Assembly (NCBI GenBank): GCA_016292015.1
Contig: JAEEZY010000029.1
Coordinates: 124,001-188,000 of the forward strand
Origin: Bacteroidales bacterium
Lineage (GTDB): Bacteria > Bacteroidota > Bacteroidia > Bacteroidales > P3
Length of the DNA: 64,000 nt
Direction of reading: 5' to 3'
Shown: positions 8,219 to 16,027 of the stretch, piece by piece
How the letters are laid out: the number at the start of each line of letters is the position of its first letter
Position numbering within the stretch: position 1 is the first letter of the stretch
Program-made: the position numbers and the translations under genes
Notes under the pieces: generated by a model
What the model was told of the DNA's origin: nothing
Seen by the model: only the letters and a program-made list of their open reading frames with translations
Databases searched by the model: none

Positions 8219-8977
8219 TTATTTCTTGCCAGCGGGACGGACGGCACGTATTGGAAGACCGTAACAGCGGGTGAATGCGTAAGTGTTATGAATGCCCGAA
8301 CCAAACTCCAAATCATACGCTCCGGCACAGTCATGACCCACTAACACAGATGCCCAGTAGAAACCCCACACGCTATCACGGTGTACGCCAGGTTCGCCAC
8401 CTTCGTCACTGAGATAGCCCATGGCGGGCAGGAATATGCAGTTGCCGTTGGTTTTGCTGATAAACATGCATCCGTTCACACCGTTGACGGTGGTCCACTC
8501 TACGCGAGTGCCTCTTAACAGGTTATTCCAGTCGGCGTATGATGGCATACGTGCGTCGCCGCCAAGGGCAACACTTGCGGCATCGTCAGCAGGTTCAAGT
8601 TCGTCCAGCTCGTCGGTATATCTGTTGAGACCATATTCTGAATTGTCGCAGTACTTTGTCAAGGCATCATAGTTGCTGCCCCATGCGTATGTGCTCCAAC
8701 CATAAACATCCTTTGGCTGGGTTTCGCCCCAAGCATAGTAGTTTCCGTACTGTTCGGGCGACTCGGCTCCCAAATTGCAGGAACGCCATAGCAGTTCCAC
8801 TCCGCTCTCCAAGCCCATGTCAATCCATTCGCCTTCGGTTGGAGTTGTAGGGATTGTGGGATTTGTTGGAGTGGAGTCGTTGGTGTTGTTGCCGTTGTTG
8901 TTGTCTTCGGTGGGGTCGCATGCGACCATTCCCATCGTCAGCAGCGCGAGGGCTGCAAGATAAAACACTTTTCTCAT
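8219..8977 (-). CDS. FISUMP-domain lipoprotein, copy 2
   Basis: 252 residues with the lipoprotein signal LLTMGMVACDPTED. A linker of NNNGNNTNDSTPTNPT type precedes a FISUMP domain with the same blocks as its neighbours (YYAWGETQPKDVYGW, RMPSYADWNNLL, LPIRAVRPAGKK). In place of the short GLPSGL motif it has GLESGVELLW, two residues longer. The signal region is nearly identical at the DNA level to copy 3, which points to a recent duplication. It is predicted to sit on the outer membrane. Its specific role is unknown. Confidence 0.85.
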   Translation of the reverse strand: MRKVFYLAALALLTMGMVACDPTEDNNNGNNTNDSTPTNPTIPTTPTEGEWIDMGLESGVELLWRSCNLGAESPEQYGNYYAWGETQPKDVYGWSTYAWGSNYDALTKYCDNSEYGLNRYTDELDELEPADDAASVALGGDARMPSYADWNNLLRGTRVEWTTVNGVNGCMFISKTNGNCIFLPAMGYLSDEGGEPGVHRDSVWGFYWASVLVGHDCAGAYDLEFGSGIHNTYAFTRCYGLPIRAVRPAGKK

Positions 8978-9032
8978 TGCTTTTCTATTAGGTTTATTTT
9001 AAATTATCCCTTGGTATGCCGCTGTCTTGAGT

Positions 9033-9785
9033 CTATTTCTTGTCAGCGGGACGGACGGCGCGAATCGTATAGCCGTCGCAGCGATTATTGCCGTCATATA
9101 CGTCATTGAGGACCTCACCGAAGTGATAGTTCCATGCAAAGCACGGCGCCACCACGTCGAGTGACGAGGACCAGTAGTCGCCGTCAAGGCCGTCGCGGTT
9201 GAGCCAGTCGCCGTAGCGATTTCCTGCTGCGGGGATGAAAAGAGTGTTATGGTTGTCGGCGATAAACAAACGTCCGTACACTCCGTTCCGTACTGTCCAG
9301 TTGCTTTGAGTGTTGTCCAGCAACTCCTGCCACTCCTCACGTGTCGGTATGCGGGCGCCTGCGCCGAGCACCTGTGTGGCGACATCGTCAGACGGCTGCA
9401 GTGTGGTCAAGTTGTCGGAGAAGCCATTGAGTCCCCATTCCGAACTGTTGCAGTACTTGGTGATTTTGTCGTCAGAGCTGCCGTAGGCGTAGTTTGTCCA
9501 GCTGTAAAAGCTCTTGGGTTGGGTTTCGCCCCAGGCGTAGTAGTCGCCGAAGCCTTCCGGGGTGGTGGAACCTATGTTGACACTGTACCACATCAAACCG
9601 CTCGGCAATCCGAGGTCAACCCATTGGCCTTCGGTTGGGGAGGCAGGGATTGTGGGATTTGTTGGAGTGGAGTCGTTGGTGTTGTTGCCGTTGTTGTTGC
9701 CGTTGTTGTTGTCTTCGGTGGGGTCGCATGCGACCATACCCATCGTAAGCAGCGCGAGAGCTGCAATGCGGAGTGCTTTTTTCAT
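9033..9785 (-). CDS. FISUMP-domain lipoprotein, copy 3 (first in operon)
   Basis: 250 residues, with the lipoprotein signal LLTMGMVACDPTED and a FISUMP domain (VDLGLPSGLMWYSVNIG, YYAWGETQPKSFYSW, RIPTREEWQELL, YTIRAVRPADKK). The asparagine-rich linker has one more GNN unit than copy 2, which reflects a GTTGTTGCC-type triplet-rich stretch at about 9680-9715 that can expand or contract. It is the first gene after the promoter-like box at 9824-9831, so it is the likely head of the three-gene operon. Confidence 0.85.
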   Translation of the reverse strand: MKKALRIAALALLTMGMVACDPTEDNNNGNNNGNNTNDSTPTNPTIPASPTEGQWVDLGLPSGLMWYSVNIGSTTPEGFGDYYAWGETQPKSFYSWTNYAYGSSDDKITKYCNSSEWGLNGFSDNLTTLQPSDDVATQVLGAGARIPTREEWQELLDNTQSNWTVRNGVYGRLFIADNHNTLFIPAAGNRYGDWLNRDGLDGDYWSSSLDVVAPCFAWNYHFGEVLNDVYDGNNRCDGYTIRAVRPADKK

Positions 9786-9823
9786 AATTTTGAGGTTGTT
9801 GGTATATTTTTCTTTTGATTGTG

Positions 9824-9831
9824 CAAAGATA
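9824..9831 (-). promoter_or_regulatory. -7 box for the FISUMP operon
   Basis: TATCTTTG on the minus strand (plus-strand CAAAGATA), an exact TAnnTTTG match, about 39 nt upstream of the first FISUMP gene. Confidence 0.6.
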
Positions 9832-10003
9832 CTAAATATTTTCGGGATTGGAAATATCTAGAAAATAAACATTTGCAATTTCGGTGATATCCTTATAGAG
9901 AGGTGCGTTTTGTATTTTGGCAAACAATCCTGGTATCACCACCGATTATTATATCTTTGATATAATAATAAATACTTGCAATACAGGCGTTTAGATGTTT
10001 TGC

Positions 10004-10190
10004 GTAATTCTATGGTAATTCTAGGGTAACTCTAGGGTAATTCTAGGGTAATTCTAGGTCAAAGAGCAGTCAACCTCGACACAACCTCGACTCAACTTCG
10101 ACTCAAATCCGACTTGAATCCGACTCGGCTCCGTGTTGAATCCGACTCGGTTTCGATTTTACTCCGACTCAAGACGGAGTGAACTTTGGT
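10004..10190. repeat. Two adjoining arrays of 11-nt repeats
   Basis: Five units of GTAATTCTAGG (10004-10058) are followed, after 11 nt, by about eleven degenerate units of the form TCAAnnCCGAC (10070-10190). Both arrays share an exact 11-nt period although their unit sequences differ. The remainder of the 9832-10294 gap is AT-rich and shows no gene. Confidence 0.8.
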
Positions 10191-10294
10191 ATGAGTCGGA
10201 GGATGTTATGACATAGGCAGACGGATGCCACCGCTTCGGCAGGTGGTTTCCGGCACTTCGGTACCGACAAGTCATTGTGGCTGTTACGCCAACG

Positions 10295-11017
10295 CTATAG
10301 TATGAAACTGCCCAAATAGAGGCTTGGGCTTGCCTGCCCGGGGCGCACGGCAGTCTTGAGGTTGGCCGCCCGATGGAAGACGGTGGCTTGAAACCATGCA
10401 TAGACATGCACAGTGTCGTCATCGCCAACGGCGTCTGATGGTAAGTCGAAGTTGCACTCCGAGCATTTGTTCCGCATAGGGCCACGATAGAGATAGCTTG
10501 TGTTCATGGCTGGACGGTAAACTGCCACCATGAGCTGGTCGTCATCAACAGCATGGCTCTCGTCCAACCGAGGGTTTGGGCACGAGATGTGCAGCCGCCC
10601 GTCGCAGACATCGGCGGTCATATCACTTCCGATATATCGCGGTCCGTCGGCAAGACAGAGCTTCTCGGGGCATAGCACCCAGTTGCCGTGCAATTCCTCG
10701 CCTGTAAGGCTTTGTTCGCTTTCCATCCACTCCAGCGCCCCGTTGTTCCAGTTCTTCTTCACAAACGCGTTGCGCGGCGACTGTGCGCTGCCCTTTTTCG
10801 GCACCGTAGCGAAACCGAGGTTTACAGCCTCATCCAGCACCTTGGAGAGCTTGTTGGCAAAAGCGAGCTTGGCACGATGCATCTGCTGCTTCGGCGTGCG
10901 GGGGTTAGTGGGTTTGTAAAGGGATTTGTAAATCTGTTTTCCGTTGAGCACAACCGCAATGCGGTCGCCAATCTTTCCGTGCTCAAATCCAAGTAATCGT
11001 CTATCGGTGTGTGACAT
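10295..11017 (-). CDS. DUF6266 family protein
   Basis: 240 residues, no signal peptide or membrane segment. The N-terminal block GKIGDRIAVVLNGKQIYKSL, followed by NPRTPKQQMHRAKLAFA, matches the pattern of DUF6266 proteins of Bacteroidota (a short glycine-rich start, then a basic P-x-T-x-x-Q segment). The C-terminal half has beta-strand patterns with the conserved VHVYAWFQ. Function of the family is unknown. It lies between the 11-nt repeat arrays and the PCMD protein and appears to be on its own transcript. Confidence 0.65.
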   Translation of the reverse strand: MSHTDRRLLGFEHGKIGDRIAVVLNGKQIYKSLYKPTNPRTPKQQMHRAKLAFANKLSKVLDEAVNLGFATVPKKGSAQSPRNAFVKKNWNNGALEWMESEQSLTGEELHGNWVLCPEKLCLADGPRYIGSDMTADVCDGRLHISCPNPRLDESHAVDDDQLMVAVYRPAMNTSYLYRGPMRNKCSECNFDLPSDAVGDDDTVHVYAWFQATVFHRAANLKTAVRPGQASPSLYLGSFIL

Positions 11018-11362
11018 ACTATATCAACGCAACCCCTACTAAATTATTGTTTCACTTTTAGATTAGTGCATTGAGCGATTGGTGCTCTTGAGGGACTTAT
11101 TCGTTTCTCCCTATTGCTCTTGCAAGTCGCAGTGGCTGTCTTCATAATGCCAGTTAAAACCAATGATTTAAATCCGCCTTGGCTTCGGTGTAACAAGCTC
11201 CATACAATACGATGATGTCGGTATAGGTATCAATCAAATCGCATATCACTCGCCCACTGCAACTGGCGTAGTCCGCTGCTGCGTTGTCTTCCGAATGATG
11301 CTTATTACGGAGCATGGGGGCTGCCCCGTGCATGACTGGTTTCCTTTTCCTCGCTTGAGGAG
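11018..11362. other. Gap without a gene; holds a small relic of the 14.9-kb gene
   Basis: No open frame with coding character is seen. The stretch at about 11110-11143 (CCTATTGCTC...GCAAGTCGCAG...GTCTTC) closely resembles 14906-14940, the 3' end of the small gene at 14908-15141, and so looks like a duplicated or decayed fragment of it. A GC-rich hairpin (about 11313-11333, GCATGGGG/CCCCGTGC) lies near the end of the PCMD gene but lacks a T-tail. Confidence 0.45.
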
Positions 11363-12328
11363 TTATTTTTCCAATGCCAACGACGAATCGTTATATGCCA
11401 ATCTTATATTATCCACCCACACGGTGTTTCCTGGGCAGCCGGTGAAAGGCGGCATGAAACCGGCGGATATTTGCACGATGAGGTGGGTCGGCTGCACATC
11501 CTTGCGGAAACCGACCTCCTCAATCCAGACCATCCGTCCTTTGCTGTTATGTGTCTTGTGCCTGTTGGTTGACAGTGCGCTATATGCCCTGCCCGCCTCG
11601 CCATACACTACCGGCAAACGAAAATCGTTCTTCCAGTCGGTTGATTGACAGATATGTTTCACCGCTGTGCCGACCCGATAAGCATAGACGTGTCCGTTCT
11701 CTTCCCAGCGGTGCTGTAGAATGAGTGTGATGTGTCCTTTGTCGCGCCCGTCGACCTCTTTGACTTTCGGCTTGGCGGGGGCATAAACCGCGGTGGCATC
11801 GTTTATGAGGGCTTTATAGTCCAAAACAAGCGCCGTGGGCCTTCTTGTAAATGCTATCCCCATGTCGATGGCGGAATTGGGGTCTGAACTCTGTTTCATG
11901 CCGACGACATCCAGCATGGTTCCGGTAAAAATAGAACCCGTCGCGAGGGCTTTGAAATCAATCCCTACGGCGCTCACCACTTCCAAGGTGCTTTGCATGC
12001 GGCAGCAAAATCCGTTACCGCGTTTTTCTGGCACCACACTCACCGACACTTTATCCACTCCCATCGCCTTCGCATGTGCGTTGCTGCTGCTCCACGGCCC
12101 CCCGATCTTGTATAGGGTTCTCGTCTGACCGCCGATGAGCCACGACTCCTTGATTTGAAGTTCAGTCCAATGTTCGAAATCGCCAAACGGCAGCGGCTCT
12201 GCATATTCTTGGGCATGGACACTCGGAAGTTGGAAAAATAGGCCTAGGGCTAAACCTGATAAGACTGTCAATACTGGAAATCTATTGGTTCTCTTGTCCT
12301 CAATGACTTGTTTCTTTTGTGTTTTCAT
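11363..12328 (-). CDS. PCMD-domain secreted protein
   Basis: 321 residues from the ATG at 12328; a longer frame would need a TTG at 12352. A signal peptide (hydrophobic core LTVLSGLALGLFF, ending VHAQ) is followed by a beta-sandwich domain with the features of the putative carbohydrate metabolism (PCMD) family: LPFGDFEHW at the start, PWSSSNAHA, SGNGFCCRMQS-like strand, the TGSIFTG motif, and the late ISAGFMPPFTGCPGNTVWVDNIRL. PCMD proteins of Bacteroidales are usually exported and linked to polysaccharide use. It follows the glycosyltransferase gene at a 70-nt distance and may be co-transcribed with it. Confidence 0.75.
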   Translation of the reverse strand: MKTQKKQVIEDKRTNRFPVLTVLSGLALGLFFQLPSVHAQEYAEPLPFGDFEHWTELQIKESWLIGGQTRTLYKIGGPWSSSNAHAKAMGVDKVSVSVVPEKRGNGFCCRMQSTLEVVSAVGIDFKALATGSIFTGTMLDVVGMKQSSDPNSAIDMGIAFTRRPTALVLDYKALINDATAVYAPAKPKVKEVDGRDKGHITLILQHRWEENGHVYAYRVGTAVKHICQSTDWKNDFRLPVVYGEAGRAYSALSTNRHKTHNSKGRMVWIEEVGFRKDVQPTHLIVQISAGFMPPFTGCPGNTVWVDNIRLAYNDSSLALEK

Positions 12329-12400
12329 AACTGTTATAATTTTTTGTTTCAAGAATAAAGTTATCGGTGCCTCGAAATTGAAGATCCACTGATTACATAG

Positions 12401-13651
12401 TTAGAACATTGCGGCAACACGGCGTAGTCTCCTGCCAAGGCTTTCCAGCCTGTGGGACGAAGCGTGGGCTTCAGGTTTAAGGCTGATGGTCTCATGTTCC
12501 TGCACCTCCTCGTTCAACATCTCTTCAAATTGTTCTACGGAGGATGTTAGACTGTACTTGCGACCCTCAAGGCGGTATTGCTCCTCCATACTCCTGCGCT
12601 CCTTCGGATGGTCGAGCCAGTAGTCAATGGCGCGCGCAAGGTCTTCGGGGTCGCCTGGAGTGAACAGGCTGCGACCGTCGATTGCAAACTGCGGTGTGGC
12701 GCTCACTCTACTGTTGGCAATCACCGGCACAAGGCCTGTGGCGAACGCTTCGATGCAACTGATGGCTTCGCTCTCCATATCGCTGGCGTGTACATACAAG
12801 TCTGTCTCCAATAAGTTCTCTATCAGTTCGTCTCGCCCGACGTAGATGAACTGCGGCTGGTACTTGAGGTTTTTGCCCAGCTCTACATACTTGTCATACT
12901 CCGGTCCGCGACCTGCGAAAACAAGTTGGATTCGGTCGGCATACTTGCTGTACTTTACGGCGTCGATTATTACATCTTGGCGCTTCTCCTGGCTCAGCCT
13001 CCCTATCATCATTATCTTGAACGGCTTGACCTCTGGCTTATGTCCGCCGAGTGCTTTTTTCCTCTCTCCCGCTTCCATAAACGCGTCTTGTATCCCGTTG
13101 CTTATGGGGTGAATCTTGGCCGTATAGCCTCGTTCGGCAATCATGCTGCCCATGAATCGGGAGGGCACATGCACGTGGCGCACGTGGTTGTATATGTCAC
13201 GCCTCCACGTTCTGTAGAACAGTTCGTTGAACCATTCCACCTTGCCCATGCTGACAGAGGATGTCATGTTCTCGGGCTGGATATGGAATGCCGCCGTCAC
13301 AGGTTTGCCTATGCGGTTGCAGTAATGGATGGCTTCCCACGAAATGCCGAACGGAACAAAGATGTGGACCACGTCTGCCCAGTCGCATGCGGTGTGTACC
13401 TTCTCTTTGTCGTTCTGGGCAAAACTGAAATCGTGCTTGTCCATAAGCGGTTGGAAAACGGGCATGTGAAATTTTGCGGTGTTGAAATTCCCGTCCGTAA
13501 GATTCTCGCTCGCGTTGTTTTTAGGGCTGTCCCAGCAGAGGGCTTTAACTTCATGTCCGCGGCGGCGGAGTTCGCCGGCATAATGTTGTGCGGAGATCGA
13601 CGTACCGTTGTTGGTCGTGTAGAAACTGTCGATGACGAATAAGATTTTCAT
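12401..13651 (-). CDS. GT4-family glycosyltransferase
   Basis: 416 residues with the GT-B fold. The N-terminal domain has the expected NGTSISAQHYAGELRRRGHEV substrate-side helix, and the C-terminal domain has the nucleotide-sugar signature IMMIGRLSQEKRQDVIIDA followed by the E-x7-E motif (ESEAISCIEAFATGLVPV, around residues 310-330). It transfers a sugar from an activated donor to an unknown acceptor, probably a glycolipid or cell-surface glycan, in the cytoplasm. The gene is divergent from an AraC regulator with shared operator-like repeats, so it is a likely target of that regulator (inference). The C-terminal 40 residues are basic and might associate with the membrane. Confidence 0.85.
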   Translation of the reverse strand: MKILFVIDSFYTTNNGTSISAQHYAGELRRRGHEVKALCWDSPKNNASENLTDGNFNTAKFHMPVFQPLMDKHDFSFAQNDKEKVHTACDWADVVHIFVPFGISWEAIHYCNRIGKPVTAAFHIQPENMTSSVSMGKVEWFNELFYRTWRRDIYNHVRHVHVPSRFMGSMIAERGYTAKIHPISNGIQDAFMEAGERKKALGGHKPEVKPFKIMMIGRLSQEKRQDVIIDAVKYSKYADRIQLVFAGRGPEYDKYVELGKNLKYQPQFIYVGRDELIENLLETDLYVHASDMESEAISCIEAFATGLVPVIANSRVSATPQFAIDGRSLFTPGDPEDLARAIDYWLDHPKERRSMEEQYRLEGRKYSLTSSVEQFEEMLNEEVQEHETISLKPEAHASSHRLESLGRRLRRVAAMF

Positions 13652-13680
13652 AATGGTCTGTTTTTATTTGTTAAACATTT

Positions 13681-13840
13681 ATTGTTCTAAACTGTTTGTG
13701 GCTTTCAATTTCGATGCAAAAGTATATCGATTCCAACGCATGTCATTCTTCTGAAAAATGCACAAATTGTTCTGATTTTAAGAAAGTGACTTGTATATGT
13801 CGGACAATTGTTGTAATTTTGCACCCAAATTGTTCTGATT
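13681..13840. promoter_or_regulatory. Divergent promoter region with operator-like direct repeats
   Basis: Plus strand: TTG at 13791-13793 and TAATTTTG at 13814-13821 (20-nt spacer) form a good promoter for the AraC gene. Minus strand: TACTTTTG at 13717-13724 could serve the glycosyltransferase gene. An exact 15-nt direct repeat, CAAATTGTTCTGATT, occurs at 13763-13777 and 13826-13840, starts exactly 63 bp apart (six helical turns), bracketing the AraC promoter. A shorter copy, ATTGTTCT, is at 13681-13688 in the glycosyltransferase leader. Confidence 0.65.
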
Positions 13841-13842
13841 CT

Positions 13843-14736
13843 ATGACTCCGCAAAACAACGAAAACAATATTTTGACAGACCATTCCATTTTCAAATGGC
13901 ATAGTTTCCTACCCGGCGAAACCTCTGTTGACGACCTCTCGGTATTTAAATTCCAGGGAAGTGTGGCGAAACTTTTTGGCAATATCATTCCCGAACAGTA
14001 TTTCACGCCATGCTACTGCATACATATTATCACTGACGGGACGCTGAATGCGTGTATCAACAACCAGAACTACGAGTTTCACGCCCACGATGGCTATCTC
14101 GTCACGCCCGACTTCCTCATGGTGCGTCCTACTCGGTCGGATAGTTATGTTGAAATGTATATTCTTACCTTATCGCGCAAATTCATAAAAGAACTTAACC
14201 CCCAGTTCTCTCAGTCGCTTATTGCCAAGATGTTCATTCAGCCCGTATGGCAGATGAGCGAGCGCAAGACCCGCCGTGCGGTGCAGTATTGGGAATTGTT
14301 GCGTGAGGTTGTTAACGACAATAAGCGCACTGCTGCCATGCACCTCGTACGCTCTCTGTTCCATTACTTGGCAGGTGACTCCGACTGGGGTGTGCAGAAT
14401 ACCAATTCTATCTCTCGCAACGAAGAGATAACAGGCCGCTTTATGATGCTGGTCGATGCAAATTGCGAGCAGCGGCACAGCCTCGACTGGTACGCGTCAG
14501 AGATGTGTCTGACCACCCGATATGTGGCAAATACCGTCAAGCAGACGCTGGGCATAACTGCAAGCAGTTGCATTGAACGTGCACTTGTCCAGCGAGCCAA
14601 AACCCTCCTGCTCACCACCACAATGCCCATCCAGGAGATAGCCGAACAGCTCGGTTTCCAGAATCAAAGCCACTTCGGCACTTTCTTCAAACGCCACGAA
14701 GGCGTAAGCCCCACAGCGTACCGCAAGCATCCGTAG
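13843..14736 (+). CDS. AraC family transcriptional regulator
   Basis: 297 residues from the ATG at 13843. A longer open frame begins at 13696, but its start would be TTG and it would lie upstream of the promoter at 13814, so it is rejected. The N-terminal half is a cupin-like sensor; the C-terminal 100 residues carry two helix-turn-helix motifs, the second with IQEIAEQLGFQNQSHFGTFFKRHEGVSPTAYRK. The gene is divergent from a glycosyltransferase and its own promoter is flanked by 15-nt direct repeats that look like binding sites, which suggests autoregulation and control of the glycosyltransferase-PCMD pair. Confidence 0.92.
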   Translation: MTPQNNENNILTDHSIFKWHSFLPGETSVDDLSVFKFQGSVAKLFGNIIPEQYFTPCYCIHIITDGTLNACINNQNYEFHAHDGYLVTPDFLMVRPTRSDSYVEMYILTLSRKFIKELNPQFSQSLIAKMFIQPVWQMSERKTRRAVQYWELLREVVNDNKRTAAMHLVRSLFHYLAGDSDWGVQNTNSISRNEEITGRFMMLVDANCEQRHSLDWYASEMCLTTRYVANTVKQTLGITASSCIERALVQRAKTLLLTTTMPIQEIAEQLGFQNQSHFGTFFKRHEGVSPTAYRKHP

Positions 14737-14907
14737 GCAATATGGTATATGACATTATTTCTTGCCATTGCCATCTTATAGTTATTGTATCAATGGTATA
14801 GTAATAAACGCCCGCAACACAGTCATTTGTGCAGTTGTTGCAGATGTGCAGTTAATGCGGATTTCCGCGCCCGCTTAGAGCTATTGGGAGATATTCTGTG
14901 TTCTATC

Positions 14908-15141
14908 CTATTGCTTCAGCAAGTCGCAGATTTTGTCTTCCCTGATGATTTTTGGGGCGGACTTTCCGGCCAGCACCAGCACCTTCTTGCCGTTGCGGTA
15001 GATGTGCAGCTGCCGCGAGCGCACCACGGCCGTCAGCTCCGCATCGTCCTGCATCGCCATCCAAAGGTGGTGGTAGTCGCCGTCCTCGTCGAACAGCTTC
15101 TTCCGCAAGTGCGAGCACATATCGGTCGTGTCAATCGTCAT
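14908..15141 (-). CDS. Small conserved-looking protein of unknown function
   Basis: 77 residues from the ATG at 15141 (a GTG at 15150 is also possible). No signal peptide or membrane segment. It has a compact predicted alpha/beta composition with the block LHIYRNGKKVLVLAGKSAPKI and ends in REDKICDLLKQ. It follows the MBL-fold gene by 27 nt and so may be its operon partner. It could be a full small protein or the N-terminal remnant of a longer one; a similar 3'-end fragment lies at about 11110-11143. No function is recognised. Confidence 0.5.
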   Translation of the reverse strand: MTIDTTDMCSHLRKKLFDEDGDYHHLWMAMQDDAELTAVVRSRQLHIYRNGKKVLVLAGKSAPKIIREDKICDLLKQ

Positions 15142-15168
15142 CGTTTCCACGTTCTCAAGTCGTTGGCT

Positions 15169-15963
15169 TTATTCGTAGTGCCTTATCCTCACGTCTATCC
15201 CCTCGAGTTGGGCGGCTATGCCGCTTACGTCGGTATCGCTGTAATGATATGGGAACAGTACTTTGGGATTGACCTTCTTGGCGGCCTCAACCAGTTGGTC
15301 GGGCGTCATTGTGAAGGGTTGGTTGCAGGGGAGAAAGGCGATGTCTATCTCCTTGATGGCGTCCATTTCGGGTATCACCTCGGTGTCGCCGGCAATGTAT
15401 ATGCGCAATCCGTCGAGGGTCAGTATGTAACCGTTGTCGCGACCTTTGGGGTGGTATTGCTTGTGGCCTTCGGTGGTGTTGTATGCGGCTACCGCCTCGA
15501 CGGCGATGTCGTCGGCAAGCACTTCCTTGTCCCCGTTTTTCATCGCGGTGCCGCTGCCGTATTTCTCGACGCAGGTCTTATTCATAATCAGTCGGGTGTT
15601 CTCTTTGGAGAGTAGCCGCAGCGCCGCCTCGTCGTAGTGGTCGAAATGGTCGTGGGTGACGAGGATAAAGTCGGCCTTGGGCATCGAGGCATAATCCACC
15701 GTGCGCCCGTTCAGATTGCTGCAGGGGTCGATTTCTATCTCTCGTCCGTCATATTCAATGCGGATGCAGGAGTGCATAAGTGCATGTATTCTAACGCTCT
15801 TGCCGCTCTTGGTGGTGAATACGTCTGTTTCGTATTGAGTGTCGGTTCCCGAGACTTCGATTGTTTGGGTGTCCGTCGGCTCTGATGTCGGAGTTTCTTG
15901 GTTGGCATGTCCGCAAGCCGCCATAGCTCCTGCGGCAAAAAGACAGATAATGGTGTTCTTCAT
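15169..15963 (-). CDS. MBL-fold metallo-hydrolase lipoprotein
   Basis: 264 residues. A lipoprotein signal (AGAMAACGH, Cys at about residue 17) anchors it in the envelope. The catalytic core is a metallo-beta-lactamase fold of the UPF0173/YtnP-like simple type: VTHDHFDHYD carries the HxHxDH metal motif at about residue 103-108, then later IAGDTE (the bridging Asp), and a final FPYHY histidine. The strand IEYDGREIEIDPC is typical of this subfamily. The substrate is not known. It is followed closely by the small gene at 14908-15141. Confidence 0.85.
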   Translation of the reverse strand: MKNTIICLFAAGAMAACGHANQETPTSEPTDTQTIEVSGTDTQYETDVFTTKSGKSVRIHALMHSCIRIEYDGREIEIDPCSNLNGRTVDYASMPKADFILVTHDHFDHYDEAALRLLSKENTRLIMNKTCVEKYGSGTAMKNGDKEVLADDIAVEAVAAYNTTEGHKQYHPKGRDNGYILTLDGLRIYIAGDTEVIPEMDAIKEIDIAFLPCNQPFTMTPDQLVEAAKKVNPKVLFPYHYSDTDVSGIAAQLEGIDVRIRHYE

Positions 15964-16027
15964 ATAGTTTGACTTTTGTGATATAACGTGAACATTTACT
16001 GATTATTGCCTTTTTTTACCTCAAGCA

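Noticed and set aside
11313..11333. Terminator of the PCMD gene
   Set aside because: The hairpin is good but no T-run follows on either strand.
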